NCBI RefSeq assembly: GCF_016406085.1
Contig: NZ_JAEHFJ010000002.1
Span: forward strand, 310,001 to 374,000
Reading direction: 5' to 3'
Source of the DNA: Aureibaculum flavum
GTDB lineage: Bacteria; Bacteroidota; Bacteroidia; Flavobacteriales; Flavobacteriaceae
Length of the DNA stretch: 64,000 bases
Below are positions 53,964-62,533 of the stretch, in pieces. A model generated the notes under the pieces. That model was not told the DNA's origin. It ran no database searches and saw nothing but the letters and a program-made list of their open reading frames with translations. Each line of letters opens with the position of its first letter. Positions within the stretch are counted from its first letter, which is position 1. A program made the position numbers and the translations under genes.

Positions 53964-56900
53964 TTACTTATTTTGCTTTACATACTGTACATAGTCATCA
54001 TTTTTTACCGAAATAATGTAATTATCACCTTTCACTTTAATTGTTTGGATATCTTTTACATCTCCAGGCATAAAAAAGCCACTTTCAGAGGCTGGAATAG
54101 CCTCAAATGCCCCTTTATTGTTTCCTTTTAAGTACAAGCCATAACTTGCATCATTACGAGGTGTTTCTACTTCAGACATATGAAGATTACCTGCCAATAA
54201 GACATCTAATGCACCATCCTTATCAAAATCGTCAATTAAAACTTTATTAACACTTGATACTTGAGCTTCTACTGGAAGTTGGTGAATCACAAATTTGTCT
54301 CCTTGATTTTCAAGATAAATACTAGCAAAAGATTTTACTTGATAATGTAAAGAAGCATTTAATGCTTGCTCTGAATAGATGTCTACCAAGGTGGCTTCGG
54401 AAAATGTTTCGTAATTTTCGAATTTCTTTTTTATTGATGGTATTTGCTGTGAAGAGCATCCACGGCCTCTTACGGGATATTGTTTTCCTCCATTATAATA
54501 ACTTAGTACAATATCACTTTTATTATTTTTGTCAAAATCATTAACAAAAATATCAAAGGTTTCATTTTCATTTGCTTTGTATTTATAGTTTAATCCATTA
54601 TTACCTAGGATATAATCCATATCACCATCATTATCAAAATCACCTTGATTGATACTCCACCACCAACCCGTGGTGTCTACGGTGAGCCCAAGCTCTTCAG
54701 AAACATCACTAAATCCTGTTTTGGTATTTTTAAATACACGAATTGGCATCCATTCTCCAACAACGATGATGTCTAACATCTTATCATTATTGTAATCTGT
54801 AATAACGGCACTTGTGGCCATACCCAAATCGGTAAATTCTTTTGGCATCATTTCAGTAAACACATCGAACTTTGCAATTCCATTTTTACTATTATTCTTC
54901 AGTAAATAACTACTTGCAGGTAACGGATAATTACCAGGAGTTTGACGCCCTAAAACCAATACATCTTCTTTACCATCAGCATCAAAATCTGCATGATATA
55001 CTTTAGAACCACTGGTAATCATTTTAGGCAACGCACCTTCATTTGCTTTGGTGAAATTTCCTTTTCCATCATTTAAATACAATCTGTCTTGTAGATTTTT
55101 TGAATCAGCTTGATACTCATATCCTCCACTGACTACATACAAATCATTATCTCCATCTCCATCAGCATCAAAAATTGTAGCTCCAAGATCTTCGCTATTC
55201 TCATCGAAATCAAGAGTCGATTCTTCAAATCCACTTTCATTTTGTAAGAAAATAGCTCCTTTTTTACCTTTAGAAGCACCAATGTAATAATCTTCTAAGT
55301 TGTCATTGTTTAAATCGCCTACAGCTAGAGCAGGACCAAAAGTTGACATTTTATGTGGTAATAGTACTTGGGTTTCAAAATCGTCATTGATATTCTCTTC
55401 ATGTTTATAAGATGGAAATAGAGTACTATTATCCGTCATAAATAATTTATCAATAGTTGTGACTTCTACCTTTTCTTCGGATGCTTCACTATGCTTTAGA
55501 ACTATTGTTTCGTTGATGGTTGGATTCGTTACAACTTGTACTTTACCATCTGTCCAAACCACTTTTAATTCATCAATTTTTTCTACTTTACCAATTCCAA
55601 AATGTAATTCTGGAGCTACTGAAGATTGAAATCCTCTCGACAACGTCAGTTCTTGCATTTGTGTATTATCTCCAGTTTTCAGATACACTCTGTTCCCAAT
55701 TCCCAATTTATTTTTAGAATCATCTTGAAATTTTACAGTAATATAATTATTAGCATTGGCATTATTATTCTTAAATAGTGAAGCATTATCATCTATATTA
55801 TTTGTAACTATTTCTAAATCGCCATCATTATCTAAATCGGCATATACAACACCATTTGAAAAGCCTTTAAATTCTATACCCCAATCTTTATTGGTTCTTT
55901 CGAATTTCATATCTCCAGTATTCTTAAACATAAAATTGTCTATTTTTTCTGAAGGAATTTCTAAACTCAGTTTTAACATGGTATCATTTTCAACCTTAAT
56001 ATTATCTAATTTATTAAAGTAGTCATTATTGTTAATTTCTCTTCTTGTTCCATTTGAAATGAATAAATCTTTAAATCCGTCATTGTCAAAATCAGCAAAT
56101 AAAGGACCCCAGCTCCAGTCTGTAGAAGAAACCCCTGCTAATCTGGATATATTTGAAAAGTATGGTACACCATCGTTAAAAACACCTGAGTTTACCTGAA
56201 GACAATTTTGCATATATTGATAATGAAAACCTGCATTAACCACATCCCAAAACAATTCAGGGTTCATACTTGCCATATTCGCTTTCTGTCTTGCATTACT
56301 ATTAGCATCCATATCGTTTTGGAAAATATCAAGATTTCCATCATTATTAAAATCTGCTATATCAGAACCCATACCATAAAATGACGTATGGGCGGTAGCA
56401 TCTTTAACCACTTCTTTAAAAGTACCATCTTGTTGATTCAAATACATAAAATCTGGTGAATTAAAATCTTGCGAAACATATAAATCTGGCCAGCCATCAT
56501 TATTTAAATCGCCTACTGTAGCACTTAAGGTAAGTCCAAAAGCTTTTAAACCTGAAGCTTCGGTTACGTTAGTGAATGTATCTCCATCATTTCTGTATAA
56601 ATGATTGGATTCAACATCTTTTACATTATCCATTTTGAACTTATACACAAAAGTCTGTGAAGTAAATTTGGTTGGAGGATAATTGGCAACATATAGATCT
56701 AAATCTCCATCTCTATCATAATCTAAGAAAGTTGCTTGTACACCATTCCCTATATCATTTAATTTATAGGCTTCAGCCATTTCCGTAAAAGTACCGTCTT
56801 GATTATTGATAAATAATTGATTGTTTTTAGGACTAAACTTACCTCCTACCGAACAGTAGATATCTAAGAACCCATCTCCATTAATATCTCCCATGGTTAC

Positions 56901-57257
56901 ACCCGTGTACCACCGATCATCTCCAGATACACCGGCCTTTTCTGTAATATCTTCAAATTCTAAATTCCCCTTGTTTAAATATAATTTATTTGAGACTTGG
57001 TTACCTGTAAAATAAATATCTATGAGACCATCATTATTGATATCTCCAGCGGCTACACCTCCTCCCATATACAAATAGGAATAGGAAAAGTAGTTTAAAG
57101 AGTCATTCTCTGTTAAATTGTTGGCAAAGTTTATTCCAGTATCAGACTCACTTAAACTGGTAAACATTTTTTCTTGGCTTGTTTTCTCTGATTCAGTACA
57201 ATTTAATAATAACAAGACACCAAAGAAACTTACGAATATTTTAATTTTATTAATCAT
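53964..57257 (-). CDS. Large FG-GAP/VCBS-repeat lipoprotein with ASPIC/UnbV domain (CRTAC1-like)
   Basis: A ~1097-residue lipoprotein from the ATG at 57257 (signal VSFFGVLLLLNC); an upstream in-frame start at 57302 adds a poor N-terminus. Many repeats of the type GDINNDGLIDIYFTGN and DFDNDGFKDLFISNG carry calcium-binding Asp/Asn loops and form two seven-bladed propellers. Between them, near residues 505-580, an ASPIC/UnbV domain is seen (YITVKFQDDSKNKLGIGNRV, LHFGIGKVEKIDELKVVW). Such proteins are common next to susCD in Bacteroidota and probably bind glycan or protein at the cell surface; no catalytic function is established. It follows the second susCD after a terminator and precedes GH10 by one base. 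Confidence 0.88.
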   Translation of the reverse strand: MINKIKIFVSFFGVLLLLNCTESEKTSQEKMFTSLSESDTGINFANNLTENDSLNYFSYSYLYMGGGVAAGDINNDGLIDIYFTGNQVSNKLYLNKGNLEFEDITEKAGVSGDDRWYTGVTMGDINGDGFLDIYCSVGGKFSPKNNQLFINNQDGTFTEMAEAYKLNDIGNGVQATFLDYDRDGDLDLYVANYPPTKFTSQTFVYKFKMDNVKDVESNHLYRNDGDTFTNVTEASGLKAFGLTLSATVGDLNNDGWPDLYVSQDFNSPDFMYLNQQDGTFKEVVKDATAHTSFYGMGSDIADFNNDGNLDIFQNDMDANSNARQKANMASMNPELFWDVVNAGFHYQYMQNCLQVNSGVFNDGVPYFSNISRLAGVSSTDWSWGPLFADFDNDGFKDLFISNGTRREINNNDYFNKLDNIKVENDTMLKLSLEIPSEKIDNFMFKNTGDMKFERTNKDWGIEFKGFSNGVVYADLDNDGDLEIVTNNIDDNASLFKNNNANANNYITVKFQDDSKNKLGIGNRVYLKTGDNTQMQELTLSRGFQSSVAPELHFGIGKVEKIDELKVVWTDGKVQVVTNPTINETIVLKHSEASEEKVEVTTIDKLFMTDNSTLFPSYKHEENINDDFETQVLLPHKMSTFGPALAVGDLNNDNLEDYYIGASKGKKGAIFLQNESGFEESTLDFDENSEDLGATIFDADGDGDNDLYVVSGGYEYQADSKNLQDRLYLNDGKGNFTKANEGALPKMITSGSKVYHADFDADGKEDVLVLGRQTPGNYPLPASSYLLKNNSKNGIAKFDVFTEMMPKEFTDLGMATSAVITDYNNDKMLDIIVVGEWMPIRVFKNTKTGFSDVSEELGLTVDTTGWWWSINQGDFDNDGDMDYILGNNGLNYKYKANENETFDIFVNDFDKNNKSDIVLSYYNGGKQYPVRGRGCSSQQIPSIKKKFENYETFSEATLVDIYSEQALNASLHYQVKSFASIYLENQGDKFVIHQLPVEAQVSSVNKVLIDDFDKDGALDVLLAGNLHMSEVETPRNDASYGLYLKGNNKGAFEAIPASESGFFMPGDVKDIQTIKVKGDNYIISVKNDDYVQYVKQNK

Positions 57258-57394
57258 TTTAACAATTATAAATATTATACTTTTTTTGAATTTATTTTGC
57301 ATTAAAGATAATTAATGTAGCTTTATTATGAGCTAAAAAAGCATCCTTTTTTGCTGATATTACAGTAATTTAGATTAACTATAATTAGTTGTTT

Positions 57395-57435
57395 AATCAA
57401 TAACTATTTTTTAAATCCAACGTAAATTATTGATT
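57395..57435. repeat. Inverted repeat AATCAATAA-N23-TTATTGATT
   Basis: Perfect 9-bp arms (57395-57403 and 57427-57435) in the 301-bp gap 57258-57558 between the FG-GAP gene and susD. It is 138 bp upstream of the FG-GAP start codon and could lie in that gene's own promoter. The spacing is too wide for a simple operator; looping or chance are both possible. Apart from this and the terminator the gap shows nothing. Confidence 0.3.
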
Positions 57436-57492
57436 TAATTACTATTCGAATTTTAGAGTAACACCATGGCATTTATTTTACTACAATAAACA

Positions 57493-57525
57493 AAAACAGC
57501 GTATTAAAATTTAATACGCTGTTTT
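57493..57525 (-). terminator. Intrinsic terminator after the second susCD pair
   Basis: AAAACAGCGTATTAAA (57493-57508) and TTTAATACGCTGTTTT (57510-57525) form a stem of about 15 bp. On the minus strand it is followed by the T-rich TTTTTGTTTATT. It lies 34 bp after the susD stop codon and should stop or attenuate transcription before the FG-GAP lipoprotein gene. Confidence 0.85.
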
Positions 57526-57558
57526 CAAACTAACTCAATTACTATATTATTTTAAATA

Positions 57559-59034
57559 TTAATAACCAGGGTTTTGATCTGCATCAGTCATATTTTCATT
57601 TGAGCTGATCTCTGCATCTGGAATTGGTAATAATTCACTTTTACCCGCTTGAAAATTAGTTCCAGCCAATTCAGTAGAAGCTATGCCCCATCTTATCATA
57701 TCATTAAAACGAACTTGCTCACCAGCCAATTCTACTTTACGCTCATGAACTATAGCATCAAAAACTTGGTCTTTAGTTAGCGTTGTTGCTAACCCTGTTA
57801 AACCAGCTCTTAATCTTACTCTATTAATATAACCCACTGCATCTGCTTGTGTACCTATTTCGTTTTCACATTCAGCCATCATTAATAACACATCGGCATA
57901 TCTTATAACTTTCATATTGATACCAGATTCTTGATCTTCATTGGCGTCTTTATAATAGTTCTGATATTTTTTCCAAACAGCTCTACGTTGCTCACCTGCA
58001 GTTACATCGGCAGCTGTAATTACACCACCTGCAAAAGTATCACCAACAGAATAGAAAGTATCAGCATATCTAGAGTCACCTGCTTCATACTCATCTAATA
58101 AGTCTTCAGATGGATATACATTAAACCAGTCATTAAAACCATACTCTTGCCCTCTAAAAGTAACTTCGTTTGGACCTGCACCAGAAACACTTGAATTCCA
58201 TTTTGCACCTGCTCCTAAATCGTCATCAAATTCAATTTCAAAAATAGATTCAACCCCGTGCTCTGTTTCTTCTTTGAAATTGTCGAAAAAATTAGGTTCT
58301 AAAGAATAACCAGACAATTTATTAAATTCTGCCATTGCCAAACCGTGCTCACCTCTATATAAATACACTTTACCTAGTAATGCAATTGCCGCTCCTTTAG
58401 TTGCTCTACCTTTTTCTTCATCTGCCTTATTTAATAATGAAGTAGATGCATCTTGTAAATCTGTAATAATTTGTGCATATACAGCATCTGCCGAACTTTT
58501 AGGAAATCCTTCACCACTTTCAGAGATTACTGTAATTAATGGTACATCTCCATATCTAGTTACTAGAAGGAAGTAGTAAAATGCTCTAAGAAACTTAGCT
58601 TCACTAATAAACTTAGCTTTTGAAGCTGCACTTAAAAACGAGTCTGGAATTTCATTGATTGCTTCTTCATTACCTATTACGAAGTTAGCTTTATTGATTC
58701 CTCTAAAACAACTTTCCCAGTAGTCTCTTATTGGCCCATGACTTGAATCAAAAGAAAAATCTAAGTATTGTTTTTTATCCAATTCCAATTGAGGATTACC
58801 TCCATTTTCGTGAGCCATGTTATCCATCATAAAAAACATATGACGAACATACAATCCTCTTGTTTGAACATTGGCATATACAGCGTTCACCGCTGACTGT
58901 ACCTGAGCTGCATTCTTAAAGAATGTTTCAGGAGACAATTGATTTGGATTTGTTAACTCCAAATCTTTTTCACTACATGCATTTACAAGCAATAGCATAG
59001 TGAAAATTGTAAAGATTATTTTATATTTTTTCAT
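57559..59034 (-). CDS. SusD-like surface glycan-binding lipoprotein, second copy
   Basis: A 491-residue SusD/RagB protein with lipoprotein signal (MLLLVNAC) and mature start SEKDLELTNPNQLSPETFFKN. C-terminal YINRVRLRAGLTGL and VHERKVELAGEQVRFNDMIRWG motifs are typical. It partners the SusC encoded 18 bp upstream in binding an extracellular glycan. The following genes (FG-GAP lipoprotein, GH10) suggest xylan as ligand, but the terminator between them weakens that link. It has no additional binding lipoprotein in its operon, unlike the first pair. Confidence 0.96.
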   Translation of the reverse strand: MKKYKIIFTIFTMLLLVNACSEKDLELTNPNQLSPETFFKNAAQVQSAVNAVYANVQTRGLYVRHMFFMMDNMAHENGGNPQLELDKKQYLDFSFDSSHGPIRDYWESCFRGINKANFVIGNEEAINEIPDSFLSAASKAKFISEAKFLRAFYYFLLVTRYGDVPLITVISESGEGFPKSSADAVYAQIITDLQDASTSLLNKADEEKGRATKGAAIALLGKVYLYRGEHGLAMAEFNKLSGYSLEPNFFDNFKEETEHGVESIFEIEFDDDLGAGAKWNSSVSGAGPNEVTFRGQEYGFNDWFNVYPSEDLLDEYEAGDSRYADTFYSVGDTFAGGVITAADVTAGEQRRAVWKKYQNYYKDANEDQESGINMKVIRYADVLLMMAECENEIGTQADAVGYINRVRLRAGLTGLATTLTKDQVFDAIVHERKVELAGEQVRFNDMIRWGIASTELAGTNFQAGKSELLPIPDAEISSNENMTDADQNPGY

Positions 59035-59052
59035 AATTTAAATGTTTATTTT

Positions 59053-62000
59053 TTAAAATGTTACTTGTAAACCTAACAAAAATGTTTTTGGCTGTGGATA
59101 ATTACCTCTATCAATTCCTGTTTCAAAAGCTGTATTATTAATTACGGTAGAACTACCAATCTCTGGATCTAAACCTGAATAATCAGTAATTGTTACTAAA
59201 TTTTGTCCACTTACATAAACTTTAAAATTAGAAAATAAACCTTTTCCAAAAGTATCTTCAGGGAAGGTATATCCGATAGATAAGTTTTTAAGCCTTGTAT
59301 AAGATCCGTTTTCAACAAAACGATCTGAAATTGAAACGTTTTGAGGTGCACCTGCAGCTCTAGGAATACTATTAGAAGCATTGGTAGGTGTCCATCTATC
59401 TAATACAGCAGTACCTGAGTTAAACAATCTCGGCATACCTTCTAAATCATAAATATTTGTATTAAAAATTTCATTACCTGCTACTCCAGTAATAAACATA
59501 TTAAGATCCCAATTTTTATAGTCAGCACTTAAGTTTAAACCGTAAGTTACATCTGGGTATGGATTACCAATTATTGTTCTATCTGAAGAAGTAATATCTC
59601 CATCACCATTATGATCTACAAAACGAATATCTCCAGGTTGTACTATAGTCTGTCCCGGATTAGCTGTAAATACAGCATCAACCTCAGCTTGCGTTTGATA
59701 AATACCATCTGTCTCTAAACCGTAAAAATAAAATAACGATTCACCTACTGTTATTCTAGAAATATCATTTTGTTCAAATGTAGCTCCAGTAATTTCCTCT
59801 AAAACACCTAAAGATTTAACTTCATTTGTACTAGTTCCTAAGTTCAAATTAGCAGACCAACTAAAGTCTTCACCATAATGATTATACCCTAAATTTAATT
59901 CAAAACCAGTGGTTTCAACAGAACCTACATTTTCAGTAATTGTTCCTACATTAAATCCTAAAGAAACAGGAGTTGTTCTACTCATCAATAAATCATCACT
60001 TGTATTTTTATAATATTCTATAGAACCTGTGATTTTTTCATTAAACAATCCAAAATCCAAACCGATATTAACCATAGTTGTTTCCTCCCATTTTAAATCA
60101 GGGTTTGCTAATCCGTTTGCCGTTGTACCTACTGCAGCTGCACCGCCAATTGGATAAATAAAATCACTTGTTAATGTTGAACTGTATAAGTAATTAGAAA
60201 TATTATCGTTACCTACAACACCCCAACTACCTCTTAGTTTTAAGTTACTGAATTTTGTATCAGCCATAAAATCTTCTTTGGCCATATTCCAACCTAACGC
60301 TAATGATGGAAAAGTACCCCAACGGTTATTTTCACCAAAACGTGAAGAAGCATCTCTACGGATAGAAGCTGCAAAAATATACTTGCCATCAAAATTATAA
60401 TTAACTCTAGCTAAATAACCAATTCTATTGGTTTCATAAGAACTACTGCTTAATGCAGAAGATTCATTTGATAGTTGGTCAACTTCATCACTAATAGGGT
60501 TTCTACTTTCAGCTGCAGTATTATCAATAGTATTTTCATATTTTTCAGCTACTAACAACACATCAAAATTATGAACATCAGCAATGGTTTTTTCATAGTT
60601 TAAACTATTGGTAAAGGTTACCGTTTGACCTACTCCGCTATTTTTATTAATTAACGCAAAAGTCTGAGTATGTGTAGCACCTTCACTATCATCATTATAA
60701 GAAGGTATAAAGCTATTGTTATTATAAGTGTAATAATCCAATCCTACTTGAGTTCTAAATTTCAGACCATCAATAATTTCATATTCTCCATAAATACTAC
60801 CTGTTATTGCAGTCGTTTTATTTAAAGAATTTCCTAAAGATTGAACCCTTACTGGATTTTCAGAATCTTGACCATCTAAAGAAGAATTTGGACCTTGATA
60901 ACCACCTAAATTGTCAGCATTATAGACACTTAAATAAGGTGCCATTTTTATAGCATGCTCAATTAAAGACCGTGCACCGGCTTGACGTTCTGGATTTTGA
61001 CTATTAAACGAAATCGCCATCGTTTCTCCTATTTTCAGCTTACCAACAGAAAAATCACTGTTAGCTCTAAAAGAATATCTTTTAAATCCAGTTTCAATTA
61101 CAGTTCCTTCTTGATCTAAAATACCCGCTGAAAATCTATAATTAGAATTTTCATTTCCACCAGAAACGCTTAAATCATAATTTTGAATCAAGCCATCTTG
61201 GAAAATTTCATCTTGCCAATTTGTATTCACACCAGACGAACTGCTTGGAGAAGCTGGCACAACACCAAAAGCATCTGAAGCATATTGTAAATATTGTTGT
61301 GTATTTAACACATCATATCTTTGCGTTACCGTTTGAATACCTGCAGAAGTATTAAAGGAAATTTTGGCTTTACCTGATTTTCCTTTTTTAGTAGTTACCA
61401 TAACTACACCATTAGAACCTTGCGATCCATAAATTGCCGTTGTGGAAGCATCTTTTAAAACGTTTACAGATTCAATATCATTGGTACTAATTCCTGCTAA
61501 GCTACCCGTAATAACACCATCAATAACATATAATGGACCATTATTACCTACCGTACCCAAACCTCTAATTCTTACCACTGGAGATGTTCCAGGAGAACCA
61601 CTGTTTATTACAGTTACACCAGATGCTCTTCCTTGCAGGGCTTGTTCTGCGGTTGCAACCGGAATTGCCGCTAGCTCATCTGAATCAATTGAAGCAATTG
61701 CTCCCGTAACCTCGGCTCTACTTTGTGTTCCATAACCTACAACAACAACCTCGTCTAAAGATTCAGCTGATTCTAATAAGGTTACATTAATAGTTGTTTT
61801 GTCACCAACAGTAATTGTTTGTGTACTCATTCCAATAAAACTGAATGATAATTGATCTGTTGCACTTACATCTTCAATTTGATATTTACCATCAAAATCA
61901 GTAGTTACACCATTACTTGTTCCAACCACGAGAATTGTAACTCCCGGCAGTGTCATCCCGTCACTATCTATCACCGTTCCACTCACGGTTTTAGTTTGTG

Positions 62001-62061
62001 CAAGAACACTTTGTGTGCAAATCATCACCAAAGCGATCATTGCGATTTTAAGCTTCATCAT
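59053..62061 (-). CDS. SusC-like TonB-dependent outer-membrane receptor, second copy
   Basis: A 1002-residue SusC/RagA receptor: signal peptide (MMKLKIAMIALVMICTQSVLAQ), carboxypeptidase-D-like domain (VSGTVIDSDGMTLPGVTI), TonB-box-like DEVVVVGYGTQ, plug domain with LYVIDGVITG and STTAIYGSQGSNGVVMVTTK, and a barrel ending FLLGLQVTF. It imports oligosaccharides across the outer membrane with the adjacent SusD. The HTCS regulator gene lies upstream in the same direction, the typical arrangement for substrate-induced control. Substrate is likely xylan-derived but not shown by sequence. Confidence 0.97.
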   Translation of the reverse strand: MMKLKIAMIALVMICTQSVLAQTKTVSGTVIDSDGMTLPGVTILVVGTSNGVTTDFDGKYQIEDVSATDQLSFSFIGMSTQTITVGDKTTINVTLLESAESLDEVVVVGYGTQSRAEVTGAIASIDSDELAAIPVATAEQALQGRASGVTVINSGSPGTSPVVRIRGLGTVGNNGPLYVIDGVITGSLAGISTNDIESVNVLKDASTTAIYGSQGSNGVVMVTTKKGKSGKAKISFNTSAGIQTVTQRYDVLNTQQYLQYASDAFGVVPASPSSSSGVNTNWQDEIFQDGLIQNYDLSVSGGNENSNYRFSAGILDQEGTVIETGFKRYSFRANSDFSVGKLKIGETMAISFNSQNPERQAGARSLIEHAIKMAPYLSVYNADNLGGYQGPNSSLDGQDSENPVRVQSLGNSLNKTTAITGSIYGEYEIIDGLKFRTQVGLDYYTYNNNSFIPSYNDDSEGATHTQTFALINKNSGVGQTVTFTNSLNYEKTIADVHNFDVLLVAEKYENTIDNTAAESRNPISDEVDQLSNESSALSSSSYETNRIGYLARVNYNFDGKYIFAASIRRDASSRFGENNRWGTFPSLALGWNMAKEDFMADTKFSNLKLRGSWGVVGNDNISNYLYSSTLTSDFIYPIGGAAAVGTTANGLANPDLKWEETTMVNIGLDFGLFNEKITGSIEYYKNTSDDLLMSRTTPVSLGFNVGTITENVGSVETTGFELNLGYNHYGEDFSWSANLNLGTSTNEVKSLGVLEEITGATFEQNDISRITVGESLFYFYGLETDGIYQTQAEVDAVFTANPGQTIVQPGDIRFVDHNGDGDITSSDRTIIGNPYPDVTYGLNLSADYKNWDLNMFITGVAGNEIFNTNIYDLEGMPRLFNSGTAVLDRWTPTNASNSIPRAAGAPQNVSISDRFVENGSYTRLKNLSIGYTFPEDTFGKGLFSNFKVYVSGQNLVTITDYSGLDPEIGSSTVINNTAFETGIDRGNYPQPKTFLLGLQVTF

Positions 62062-62199
62062 ATTTAATTATATTTAAGTTAGTAAAATTCTTAGTTTGAT
62101 ATTTCTTTTTGGTAAAAAACATATACAATTGTATTCATAATATAAGAGAATTGCGTCCTGTACTACCCTGACCTTAATGGTATGCTTTTTACTAAAGTT

Positions 62200-62207
62200 C
62201 AAATATA
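62200..62207 (-). promoter_or_regulatory. Candidate -7 promoter element of the second susCD operon
   Basis: On the minus strand these bases read TATATTTG, an exact TAnnTTTG match, about 140 bp before the susC start, giving a long leader as seen for other susC genes. A TTTG word (62235-62238) lies 27 bp upstream, farther than the usual ~19 bp, so the -33 element is uncertain. Confidence 0.4.
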
Positions 62208-62340
62208 AAGAGTAGTACTATAAATTATATAATACAAATCATGCATGCCGTAATACATTTGTTGCAAAATACCCTAAACATGGTTAAAATAGCGTATTAA
62301 CATATTGAATGCATCATTTGTATTATTCAAAAAAAGTCTC

Positions 62341-62366
62341 AAAAATTGTGTCAATTGACATAATTT
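62341..62366. promoter_or_regulatory. 26-bp near-perfect palindrome upstream of susC
   Basis: Arms AAAATTGTGTCAA (62341-62353) and TTGACATAATTTT (62354-62366) match at 12 of 13 positions with no spacer. It is in the 472-bp gap 62062-62533 between the HTCS gene and susC, about 135 bp upstream of the candidate -7 box. It is a plausible regulator-binding site, perhaps for the HTCS. The rest of the gap contains no supported gene. Confidence 0.5.
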
Positions 62367-62533
62367 TCATTGTTTTTTTACGGATTTTACATTTTATACA
62401 ACGCAAAAAAAGTGTTCATTACTCCAATTTTTAGGTTTATTTCACAAGTAATTATCGAACATTACGATAGGATGAAACAAATTGTAGATATACATTTTTT
62501 GTTCAACTGAAGTTAATTGTACAACTTCTATTA

